Below are positions 1 through 6,029 of a stretch of 6,711 nt of DNA, piece after piece. The notes under the pieces were generated by a model that did no database searches, was not told the origin of the DNA, and was given only the letters and a program-made list of their open reading frames with translations. Origin of the DNA: Mariprofundus sp. (GTDB lineage Bacteria; Pseudomonadota; Zetaproteobacteria; Mariprofundales; Mariprofundaceae). Each line of letters starts with the position of its first letter. Position 1 is the first letter of the stretch. A program made the position numbers and the translations under genes. Location: assembly GCA_030951065.1 (NCBI GenBank), contig JAUZQH010000138.1, forward strand, positions 1 to 6,711, written 5' to 3'.

Positions 1-755
1 AAACCTTTGCCGAAAATCTCGGTGTGAAAGTCGATCATATTGATGCTGCCGAGGTCTTTCTAAATGCGCTTGGCGGTGTTTCAGACCCGGAAGCCAAGCG
101 CAAAATTATCGGTCGTGAATTTGTGCATGTATTCCAGCGGGAAGCGGAAAGAATGCCCAATGCCAAATGGCTGGCTCAGGGCACAATTTATCCGGATGTG
201 ATCGAATCTGCCGGTTCCAAAACCGGCAAGGCCCATACTATCAAGAGTCACCATAATGTCGGTGGTTTGCCGGATACCCTGCATCTGAAATTGCTGGAGC
301 CACTACGTGATTTATTCAAGGATGAAGTGCGTGAACTCGGTGTGGCACTCGGTTTGCCCCGGGAGATGGTTTATCGACACCCGTTCCCGGGACCCGGCCT
401 GGGGGTTCGTATTCTTGGCGAAGTCAAAAAAGAATATGCTGATTTGCTACGGTTGGCTGATGCGATTTTTATTGAGGAACTCGTCGCATCCGGCTGGTAT
501 GATAAAACTTCGCAGGCTTTTGTTGTATTTCTACCGGTGAAGTCGGTCGGCGTGATGGGTGACGGACGCACCTATGAATGGGTAGTGGCTTTGCGTGCAG
601 TGCAGACACAGGATTTTATGACAGCGCACTGGGCCGAATTACCACATGCATTGCTGGCCAAGGTATCCAATCGCATTATCAATGAGGTACGCGGTATCAA
701 CCGGGTGGTGTATGATGTGTCCGGCAAGCCACCGGCAACGATTGAATGGGAATAA
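1..755 (+). CDS. guaA: GMP synthase (glutamine-hydrolysing), C-terminal part, cut by the window start
   Basis: GMP synthase aminates XMP to GMP in the cytoplasm using ATP and ammonia from glutamine; this is the last step of de novo guanine nucleotide synthesis. The frame is open from base 3 and ends in TAA at 753-755, giving 250 residues of a protein normally about 525 long. The N-terminal glutamine amidotransferase domain and the ATP-binding SGGVDS loop lie before the window. What remains is the end of the ATP-pyrophosphatase domain ([20 protein letters not shown]) and the dimerisation domain ([23 protein letters not shown], and the typical family ending KPPATIEWE). No damage is visible. No terminator hairpin follows; the FKBP promoter begins almost at once, so some read-through into the next gene is possible. 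The family assignment is secure because several long conserved motifs match. Confidence 0.98.
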   Translation, partial: TFAENLGVKVDHIDAAEVFLNALGGVSDPEAKRKIIGREFVHVFQREAERMPNAKWLAQGTIYPDVIESAGSKTGKAHTIKSHHNVGGLPDTLHLKLLEPLRDLFKDEVRELGVALGLPREMVYRHPFPGPGLGVRILGEVKKEYADLLRLADAIFIEELVASGWYDKTSQAFVVFLPVKSVGVMGDGRTYEWVVALRAVQTQDFMTAHWAELPHALLAKVSNRIINEVRGINRVVYDVSGKPPATIEWE

Positions 756-756
756 A

Positions 757-784
757 TCGCATCTGAAAAAACTTCTGCTATAAT
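757..784 (+). promoter_or_regulatory. Extended -10 promoter for the FKBP gene
   Basis: A perfect TATAAT lies at 779-784 and is preceded by TGC (776-778), which makes an extended -10 element. No good TTGACA box stands 16-18 bases upstream (best is TCGCAT at 757-762, weak), which is usual for extended -10 promoters. Transcription would begin near 790-792, inside the guaA-FKBP gap. The -10 is flanked by a short imperfect palindrome (CTGC at 775-778 and GCAG at 786-789), a possible operator but too short to claim. Confidence 0.65.
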
Positions 785-802
785 TGCAGGATTCAACAGA
801 TA

Positions 803-808
803 AGGGGA
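803..808 (+). promoter_or_regulatory. Ribosome-binding site that fixes the FKBP start
   Basis: AGGGGA at 803-808 stands five bases before the ATG at 814. It supports 814 over the in-frame TTG at 784, which lies inside the -10 box and would not be in the message. An ATG at 820 is also in frame but lies farther from the site. Confidence 0.75.
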
Positions 809-813
809 AGAAT

Positions 814-1617
814 ATGCACATGAAGAAGACAATGATTGCAGCTGTGTGTCTGGCCATGCTGGCTGCCTGCTCGCAGCAAGCGGAGGTCAAGAAAGCCAAG
901 CCTGCCGGTTTGAATCTGGACAATGACAAGGCCAAGCTCAGTTATGCTATCGGTATGGATATCGGCACGTCGCTGAAATCACTCAATGCAGATATGGATC
1001 GTGCAGCATTGACTGTGGCGATCAATGATCGCCTTGATGGCAAGCCGTTGAAATTGAATGACGAGGATGCAGCTAAGGTAAAACAGGAATTTTTCAAGAA
1101 ACGTGCAGAGGAACAGGCCGCAAAACAGAAAGCTGCAGCTGAAAAGAACAAAGTAGATGGCGCAGCATTTCTTGCCGAGAATGGCAAAAAGGAAGGCGTG
1201 ACCACAACCGAGAGCGGTTTGCAGTATGAAGTGATTACACAGGGTGATGGTGCCAAACCCAAGGCAACGGACAAGGTCACGGTGAATTATCGTGGAACAC
1301 TGATTGATGGCACCGAATTCGATTCATCCTATAAACGCGGCAAGCCGGTCACATTCCCGCTTAATGGCGTGATCAAGGGCTGGACTGAAGGTGTGCAGCT
1401 GATGAATGTCGGTTCCAAATACAAATTCGTATTGCCTGCTGAACTGGCTTATGGCGAGCGCGGCGCCGGTGGAAAAATCGGCCCGAACAGTACGCTGGTG
1501 TTTGAGGTGGAACTGTTGGGTATTGGCGAGCCCAAGCCAGCCGATGCAGCTGCAACAGACAAAGAGGCGACAACAGCCAAAGCGGCTGATGAAGCCAGGG
1601 CAGCAAGCTCAAAATAG
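814..1617 (+). CDS. Lipoprotein FKBP-type peptidyl-prolyl cis-trans isomerase (FkpA/Mip-like)
   Basis: This enzyme should isomerise X-Pro bonds and help proteins fold in the periplasm or at the outer membrane. The product is 267 residues. Residues 1-18 form a lipoprotein signal peptide with basic residues K4-K5, a hydrophobic core and lipobox LAAC, so Cys19 is the predicted lipidated N-terminus; S20-Q21 follow, with no Asp at +2, which fits outer membrane sorting. Residues about 39-125 resemble the FkpA/Mip dimerisation domain (KLSYAIGMDIGTSL) and long charged helix. The FKBP domain spans about 130-237. Ligand-pocket residues known from FKBP12 are all recognisable: Y159, F169, D170, F181, V186, I187, W190, Y213 and F230. 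The tail 241-267 is Ala/Lys/Glu-rich low complexity. The gene has its own promoter, ends with tandem stops TAG TGA, and is followed by a strong terminator, so it is probably monocistronic. Whether it is the orthologue of fkpA or of mip cannot be told from one sequence. Confidence 0.95.
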   Translation: MHMKKTMIAAVCLAMLAACSQQAEVKKAKPAGLNLDNDKAKLSYAIGMDIGTSLKSLNADMDRAALTVAINDRLDGKPLKLNDEDAAKVKQEFFKKRAEEQAAKQKAAAEKNKVDGAAFLAENGKKEGVTTTESGLQYEVITQGDGAKPKATDKVTVNYRGTLIDGTEFDSSYKRGKPVTFPLNGVIKGWTEGVQLMNVGSKYKFVLPAELAYGERGAGGKIGPNSTLVFEVELLGIGEPKPADAAATDKEATTAKAADEARAASSK

Positions 1618-1653
1618 TGACTCTTTAATAATCAAGGATGTGGATACAACATT

Positions 1654-1690
1654 AACCCCTTCTTCCGCCTGTTCGGGAGGAGGGGTTTTT
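1654..1690 (+). terminator. Rho-independent terminator after the FKBP gene
   Basis: The arms 1654-1666 (AACCCCTTCTTCC) and 1675-1687 (GGGAGGAGGGGTT) form a 13-bp stem with two G-U pairs and an 8-base loop. The T run 1686-1690 closes it. The stem begins 36 bases after the FKBP TAG. It sits only 24 bases before the cytochrome start, so it separates the two genes or attenuates transcription between them. Confidence 0.9.
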
Positions 1691-1714
1691 CATGACGGGT
1701 TCTGAGAGGTGATC

Positions 1715-2449
1715 ATGTTAAAGCAGTACAAGGTATGGGATGCACCGACACGGGTGTTTCACTGGGTCAATTTTGTCAGTGTCATGCTGTTGATTCTGGT
1801 TGGCACGCTCATGCTTTATAAGAAGGATCTCGGCATTGTCAGTCTGGATGCCAAGATTGCTATCAAGGAACTGCATGTGGTGATTGGTTATATATTTGTG
1901 CTGAACCTGATGATCCGGCTGGCCTGGGGCTTTATCGGCAATCGTTTTGCCCGCTGGAGTGCAATCCTGCCGGGTGCAGGCTTTGGCAATACTGTCTCGG
2001 CCTATGTCGCCAGTATCAAGCGCGGTGAACCGCAACAGTTTCTGGGGCATAATCCACTGGGCCGATTGGCGGTGGTGTTTATGATGTTGTTATTGATGTC
2101 ACAGGCGGTAACCGGTCTGGTCCGGGCCGGTACCGATGTTTATTATCCACCATTCGGTTCGATATTTGCCGCACAGGTAGCTGCCGATGGTGTCGATCCG
2201 GCAACGATCAAGCCTTATGACAAGACAGGTACGGATGCCACAAAGTACAAGGCGTTGAAAGAATTCAAACATATCTATGGCGAGATTCACTATTACACGT
2301 TCTTTGCACTGCTGGCGATGATCCTGTTGCATATCTTTGTCGTAGCGCGGGCAGAGATCACAGAAGGCGGAGGCCTGGTTTCAGCCATGTTTTCCGGCAG
2401 GACAATCTTGTCGAAAGAACCGGAAGATTTGGATGACCGTTCACGCTAA
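1715..2449 (+). CDS. Cytochrome b561-type di-haem membrane cytochrome
   Basis: This is a predicted inner membrane b-type cytochrome of the family that includes Ni/Fe-hydrogenase b subunits and cytochrome b561-like proteins; such proteins pass electrons between a periplasmic or membrane partner and the quinone pool. The product is 244 residues. The N-terminal VWDAPTRVFHW is the family signature. Hydrophobic helices lie near residues 14-35, 53-75, 115-137 and 189-212. H16 (helix 1), H54 (helix 2), and H192 with H206 (helix 4, 14 residues apart) are the expected ligands for two haems. A loop of about 50 residues joins helices 3 and 4. The ATG at 1715 is preferred over the GTG at 1709, because GAGG at 1706-1709 gives a site five bases upstream of the ATG. 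No hydrogenase, cytochrome c or other partner gene is in the window, so the electron donor is unknown. The gene begins just after a terminator and no clear promoter is seen for it. Confidence 0.88.
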   Translation: MLKQYKVWDAPTRVFHWVNFVSVMLLILVGTLMLYKKDLGIVSLDAKIAIKELHVVIGYIFVLNLMIRLAWGFIGNRFARWSAILPGAGFGNTVSAYVASIKRGEPQQFLGHNPLGRLAVVFMMLLLMSQAVTGLVRAGTDVYYPPFGSIFAAQVAADGVDPATIKPYDKTGTDATKYKALKEFKHIYGEIHYYTFFALLAMILLHIFVVARAEITEGGGLVSAMFSGRTILSKEPEDLDDRSR

Positions 2450-2461
2450 CTTTAACGAGCC

Positions 2462-2668
2462 TCAAATTCTCACAACATAAGGCAGGGCAACCAAAACAGA
2501 ACCAACAATCACAAGCAGGAATACATTGGATATAAAATACGGAAAGATAAACAGGGCAATGCCGGCTACCAGGGGAACGGCTGCCCTTTGTTTTTTTCCA
2601 TAGACAAAGAATCCGAGGCCGATTGCTCCGAACACCATTCCCCAAATAAGTTGCGCTGAGCTTTCCAT
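2462..2668 (-). CDS. Small integral membrane protein, 68 residues, function unknown
   Basis: The product is short and strongly hydrophobic, with predicted membrane segments near residues 7-23, 31-45 and 48-66, and a basic patch K25-K26-Q27-R28 after the first. The start MESSAQLIWGMVFGAIGLGFF and the phrase PLVAGIALFIFPYF look like a small conserved protein found in proteobacteria, which I recall only as hypothetical or loosely labelled in annotations; this recollection is not checked. AAGG at 2673-2676 provides a close ribosome-binding site, four bases before the ATG. The gene is convergent with the cytochrome gene, with 12 bases between the stop codons and no terminator hairpin in the gap. 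Its ATG directly follows the TAA of a ten-codon upstream ORF. It lies downstream of ileS on the same strand, a position often held by lspA, but it is far too short to be a signal peptidase and lacks its motifs. Confidence 0.75.
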   Translation of the reverse strand: MESSAQLIWGMVFGAIGLGFFVYGKKQRAAVPLVAGIALFIFPYFISNVFLLVIVGSVLVALPYVVRI

Positions 2669-2701
2669 TTAGCCTTGATGGTAATGAGGTTGAATACGCA
2701 T
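2669..2701 (-). CDS. Ten-codon upstream ORF abutting the small membrane protein gene
   Basis: ATG at 2701-2699 begins a frame reading MRIQPHYHQG and ending in TAA at 2671-2669; the next base starts the ATG of the 68-residue protein, so the junction is TAAATG. AAGGGG at 2709-2714 stands seven bases upstream of this ATG and is a better ribosome-binding site than the one in front of the main gene. This arrangement suits translation of a leader peptide followed by re-initiation. It could equally be chance or an old N-terminus cut by a stop. Nothing is known of the peptide. Confidence 0.3.
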   Translation of the reverse strand: MRIQPHYHQG

Positions 2702-2719
2702 GACCAAACCCCTTTTAGG

Positions 2720-2751
2720 CTTCGGGAGACAGTTGAATTCAGCTCCCGAAG
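2720..2751 (-). repeat. Inverted repeat between ileS and the small membrane protein gene
   Basis: CTTCGGGAG (2720-2728) and CTCCCGAAG (2743-2751) are a perfect 9-bp inverted repeat around a 14-base loop that itself contains the palindrome TGAATTCA. It lies 54 bases after the ileS stop. On neither strand does a T run follow, so it is not a standard intrinsic terminator. It may still slow polymerase, protect the ileS 3' end, or belong to the leader of the downstream small gene, whose upstream ORF has its ribosome-binding site eight bases past the stem. Confidence 0.55.
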
Positions 2752-2805
2752 GGTTGTCCATATCGAATGTTTCTAACACTTGCGCTATTTGTAAGACTGA
2801 CCCAG

Positions 2806-5601
2806 TTACCGCACGATCACATCAAAGCAGCGCGGGCAAAGTTCATTGTGCACGTCGTGATCGGGCTGGGCAGCTTCACCGAAATTCCAGCAGCGCGGGC
2901 ATTTTACACCATCTGCAGCTTTGATGGAGATGGCATCACCGGATTCCACCCTGGCGACAATGAACAGCTGTTCCCAGCTTTCGCCCAGCGATCTGACAAA
3001 TGATTCGTCCAGATTCGGCACTGTGATGGTAGCGGCAATAGAGGAGCCGACCACTTTATCTTTTTTAGCTTCATCGAAGGCTGTATTGACCTGTTCCCGA
3101 ATGGCAAAGAAGGATGCCCATGCGTCTTCATCAATACTGATATCGGCAACCGGGTGGAAGGTTTGCAAATGGATGCTCTTTTCATCCGACCCGGGCAAGT
3201 GTGACCATGCTTCTTCGGCAGTGAACGGCAGAAGCGGTGCAATCAGGCGAATCAGAGTGTCGGCCAGATCATAGACGGTGGCACGTGCCGATGCGCGGCG
3301 TGCGGAGTCTGCCCCGTCGCAATAGAGGCGATCCTTGATGATGTCGAGATAGAATCCACCCAGATCGACGGCGCAGAAGTTATGAATCTCCTGATGGATA
3401 CGGTGAAACTGGTAGGTTTCGTTGCAATCATGCACATGATGCTCCAGACGCGACAGGCGATGCATGGCCCATTGATCCAGCGGTACCCGTTCAGCCAGCG
3501 GCACCCCATCGTGTTCAGGGTTGAATCCGTTCAGATTGCCCAGCAGGAAGCGGATCGTATTGCGGATACGGCGATAAGCCTCGGCCAGTTGTTTAATGAT
3601 TTCATCGGAGATACGGATATCCGCTGAATAATCCGAGGATGCAATCCACAGGCGCAGGATGTCAGCGCCCATCTGCTGGATGATTTTTTGCGGTGCAATC
3701 ACATTGCCCTTTGACTTGGACATCTTGTTGCCGTTTTTATCGACCACAAAACCGTGTGTCAGTACACCTTTGAATGGTGCAACGCCACGTGTACCCACAC
3801 TTTCCAGCAATGATGACTGGAACCATCCGCGATGCTGATCTGAGCCTTCCAGATAGAGATCGGCGGGGCTGCTCAAATCATCACGCTGTTCCAGTACACA
3901 GGCATGGGTGCTGCCGGAATCGAACCAGACATCGAGGATGTCGGTCTCTTTTTCAAAATCGGAACCGCCGCAATCGGGGCAGGTGGCACCATCGGGCAGG
4001 AAATCGGAGACATCTTTGGCAAACCACACATCGGCACCGTTTTCTTCCACTTGTCTGGCAATGGCTTCCACCACTTCAGGCGAAGTGACTTTATGCGAGC
4101 CGCAGGCGCAGCGGATAACTGTGATCGGTACCCCCCAGTTGCGCTGGCGCGATACGCACCAGTCCGGACGCTGTTCGACCATGGTACGGATACGGTTTTC
4201 GCCCCAGGCCGGAATCCAGGCTGTTTTCCCGATCGCTGCCAAAGCTTTATCGCGCAGGTTATTGTTGTCCATGGAGATGAACCATTGCGGTGTGGCGCGA
4301 AAAATCAGTGGTTTATGGCAGCGCCAGCAGTGGGGATAGGAATGTTTGATCTGGCTGGTCTCGAGCAGCGCCCCGCAGCCTTGCAAATGTTCGACCATGA
4401 TGGCATTGGCCTGATAAACGTGACGACCTTCGACCACGGGCGTACCTTCGACAAACACGCCGGTATCACCAACCGGATTGAAGGCTTTAAGGCCGTATTT
4501 CATGCCAATCTCATAATCTTCCTGGCCGTGGCCGGGGGCGGTATGCACTGATCCGGTACCTGCTTCCAGGGTGACATGATCTCCGACGAGAACCGGGGCG
4601 TCCTGATCCAGATAGGGATGACGAAAACGGCGTTTATCCAGAGCGCTGCCCCTGAAACGGGCAATGACTTCACCTGTGGCGCTGATTTCATCCATCACAC
4701 CAGCACGCAGTTCCTCGGCCAAAATCAGAATTTCTCCGACACTCAGGTTGGCATTGTCACCGGTATCGGTGATTTTCACTGCTGCATATTCAAAATCCGG
4801 GCCTACAGAGACCGCCAGGTTGGCCGGAATCGTCCAGGGAGTGGTGGTCCAGATGACGATGGATATCTGTTCAGCATGGCCACCGAGTGACGGATTGATA
4901 TCGCTTAAATCCTCACCTGCGGCGAATTTCACATAGATGGAATGGGACGTATGATCATCATACTCCACTTCGGCTTCTGCCAGCGCCGTAGCACATGAAA
5001 CGCACCAGTGCACCGGCTTGGCTCCTTTATACAGACCCCCGTTGGCAAGGAACTTGCCGATTTCACGTACTGTATTGGCTTCGAAATGGTAGTCCATGGT
5101 GACATATGGATTTTCCCAGTCACCGGTAATACCGAGTCTTTTGAATTCTTCACGCTGCACATCAATCTGCCCTCTGGCATAGTCGCGGCATTCACTGCGG
5201 AATTCGGAATCGGAAATATCCTCTTTTTTACGTTTCTTTTTCTTGAATTTCTCTTCGACTTTCAGCTCAATGGGCAGGCCGTGGCAATCCCAGCCCGGCA
5301 CATAGGGCGCATCGAACCCCATCATGGTGCGTGAGCGGATGACGATATCTTTTAACACTTTATTGACAGCATGGCCGATATGAATGCTGCCATTGGCATA
5401 GGGCGGTCCATCATGCAGCACGAATTTGGGCGCACCCTTGCGTGCCTCACGAATCCGGGCGTAGAGATTGATATCCTCCCACGCGGCCAGTTGTTTCGGT
5501 TCATTGTTCGGCAAGTTGCCGCGCATCGGAAAATCGGTTTTCGGCAGGAAAACGGTTGGCCGATAATCGAAGGTGTCTTGTGTTTGTTTGTCGTTGCCCA
5601 C
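2806..5601 (-). CDS. ileS: Isoleucyl-tRNA synthetase, complete
   Basis: This enzyme attaches isoleucine to tRNA-Ile in the cytoplasm and edits mischarged valine. From the preferred GTG start the product is 931 residues, close to the 938 of E. coli. The class I HIGH motif is at residues 74-77 and KMSKS at 626-630. The CP1 editing domain shows [13 protein letters not shown] from about residue 250 and [16 protein letters not shown] at 348-363. [10 protein letters not shown] and [12 protein letters not shown] belong to the catalytic core. The C-terminal zinc motif is intact: C901/C904 and C922/C925. Extra cysteine pairs occur at 425/428, 498/500 and 541/544. A very basic stretch, [10 protein letters not shown], follows PIELKVEE near residue 110. 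There is no ATG before the one inside the conserved FPMRGN motif, so a non-ATG start is required; GTG at 5601 has GGAG six bases upstream, whereas TTG at 5625 and GTG at 5613 have no such site. The usual neighbours ribF and lspA are absent here. Confidence 0.98.
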   Translation of the reverse strand: MGNDKQTQDTFDYRPTVFLPKTDFPMRGNLPNNEPKQLAAWEDINLYARIREARKGAPKFVLHDGPPYANGSIHIGHAVNKVLKDIVIRSRTMMGFDAPYVPGWDCHGLPIELKVEEKFKKKKRKKEDISDSEFRSECRDYARGQIDVQREEFKRLGITGDWENPYVTMDYHFEANTVREIGKFLANGGLYKGAKPVHWCVSCATALAEAEVEYDDHTSHSIYVKFAAGEDLSDINPSLGGHAEQISIVIWTTTPWTIPANLAVSVGPDFEYAAVKITDTGDNANLSVGEILILAEELRAGVMDEISATGEVIARFRGSALDKRRFRHPYLDQDAPVLVGDHVTLEAGTGSVHTAPGHGQEDYEIGMKYGLKAFNPVGDTGVFVEGTPVVEGRHVYQANAIMVEHLQGCGALLETSQIKHSYPHCWRCHKPLIFRATPQWFISMDNNNLRDKALAAIGKTAWIPAWGENRIRTMVEQRPDWCVSRQRNWGVPITVIRCACGSHKVTSPEVVEAIARQVEENGADVWFAKDVSDFLPDGATCPDCGGSDFEKETDILDVWFDSGSTHACVLEQRDDLSSPADLYLEGSDQHRGWFQSSLLESVGTRGVAPFKGVLTHGFVVDKNGNKMSKSKGNVIAPQKIIQQMGADILRLWIASSDYSADIRISDEIIKQLAEAYRRIRNTIRFLLGNLNGFNPEHDGVPLAERVPLDQWAMHRLSRLEHHVHDCNETYQFHRIHQEIHNFCAVDLGGFYLDIIKDRLYCDGADSARRASARATVYDLADTLIRLIAPLLPFTAEEAWSHLPGSDEKSIHLQTFHPVADISIDEDAWASFFAIREQVNTAFDEAKKDKVVGSSIAATITVPNLDESFVRSLGESWEQLFIVARVESGDAISIKAADGVKCPRCWNFGEAAQPDHDVHNELCPRCFDVIVR

Positions 5602-5607
5602 TGTATG

Positions 5608-5611
5608 CTCC
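5608..5611 (-). promoter_or_regulatory. Ribosome-binding site that fixes the ileS GTG start
   Basis: GGAG read on the - strand at 5611-5608 is followed by CATACA and then GTG at 5601. No comparable site precedes the in-frame TTG at 5625 (preceded by CGGCCT), which would also sit only a few bases from the predicted transcript start. Confidence 0.6.
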
Positions 5612-5634
5612 ACTCGTTCATTCAAAGGCCGCGG

Positions 5635-5663
5635 ATAATATGCAAATCCATTGCTTTTGTCTC
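5635..5663 (-). promoter_or_regulatory. Probable sigma70-type promoter for ileS
   Basis: Read on the - strand, GAGACA (5663-5658, four of six bases matching TTGACA) and TATTAT (5640-5635, five of six matching TATAAT) are 17 bases apart. Transcription would start near 5628, giving a leader of about 27 bases to the GTG start. No T-box-like or other long leader structure is present, so leader-based control of ileS is unlikely. Confidence 0.5.
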
Positions 5664-5773
5664 AGGTGAAATATAACTGTATGACATCTTGCATCGGGTT
5701 GATTTAATACAAGAGGAATTTCAGCGGCGATTCGTGCCACCATCGAAGTATCCCGTTAAATAAAACCAACTAT

Positions 5774-5801
5774 TTTACTCAGGTAATGTTTATGCTACAA
5801 T
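5774..5801 (+). promoter_or_regulatory. Probable promoter reading toward the nitrilase frame
   Basis: TTTACT (5774-5779, four of six matching TTGACA) is 16 bases from TACAAT (5796-5801, five of six matching TATAAT), and TGC at 5793-5795 makes an extended -10. The predicted transcript start near 5808 leaves about 40 bases to the ATG at 5850 and about 220 to the nitrilase ATG. No better promoter was seen nearer the nitrilase. Confidence 0.5.
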
Positions 5802-5849
5802 GAAAAAGTTGAATTCTATTTTCAGAAATTACATCCACAGGGGATATCT

Positions 5850-5900
5850 ATGGTGAAAACACTTTCTGACAGGTTGAGCGAAGTTGATGGAAGAACGTAA
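5850..5900 (+). CDS. Short ORF of 16 codons with strong start signals; leader peptide or gene remnant
   Basis: AGGGGA at 5839-5844 is five bases before the ATG at 5850. The frame reads MVKTLSDRLSEVDGRT and stops at TAA (5898-5900). The promoter, ribosome-binding site and start codon together look like the head of a real gene, but the frame is very short. It may be a leader peptide for the downstream nitrilase, or the intact start of a gene whose body has decayed, because 5901-6029 is full of stops. The peptide shows no run of one amino acid or of rare codons as in classic attenuators. I do not recognise it. Confidence 0.3.
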   Translation: MVKTLSDRLSEVDGRT

Positions 5901-6029
5901 CTTGTAAGTGGCGGCGGATGAGCATCGCGGTACTATTCATTGTCACAGCCCGATTTGGAAATGCTGGAGATATTGACCATACCAAGTGGATGTTGGTCGA
6001 ATTCTTTTTGAAGGTAAGAGGGAGAAGAT

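Larger units (their letters stand above)
5664..6029. other. Divergent intergenic region between ileS and the nitrilase frame
   Basis: This stretch is partly AT-rich: bases 5761-5820 contain 15 G/C in 60. It holds a + strand promoter (5774-5801), a ribosome-binding site and a 16-codon ORF (5850-5900), described separately. From 5901 to 6029 no frame reads as a recognisable protein. One frame carries a stop at 5905-5907 and another at 5985-5987, then reads PYQVDVGRILFEGKREKI and ends in a TGA that overlaps the nitrilase ATG (ATGA, 6030-6033). Another reads MSIAVLFIVTARFGNAGD and on past the nitrilase start. No tRNA, terminator or repeat of note was seen. It may be a decayed gene or a true leader region. 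Confidence 0.5.

Noticed and set aside
2358..2645. A 95-codon - strand ORF overlapping the small membrane protein gene and the cytochrome 3' end
   Set aside because: It is antisense to the cytochrome C-terminus and out of frame with the better-supported 68-residue membrane protein; its composition (Cys, Arg, Ser-rich) looks like a shadow frame.
3904..4551. A 215-codon open frame on the + strand opposite ileS
   Set aside because: It lies wholly antisense to a well-conserved ileS region, has no recognisable domain, and is explained by the codon composition of ileS.
2806..5601. Possible frameshift or internal stop in ileS
   Set aside because: All catalytic, editing and zinc motifs are in one frame and the length matches the family.
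5694..5785. Similar motifs GGGTTGATTTAATAC (5697-5711) and the reverse of a TTAAATAAAACCAAC stretch (5756-5770) suggesting an inverted repeat
   Set aside because: The match is broken by several mismatches and is mostly A/T, so it is no more than expected in AT-rich sequence.
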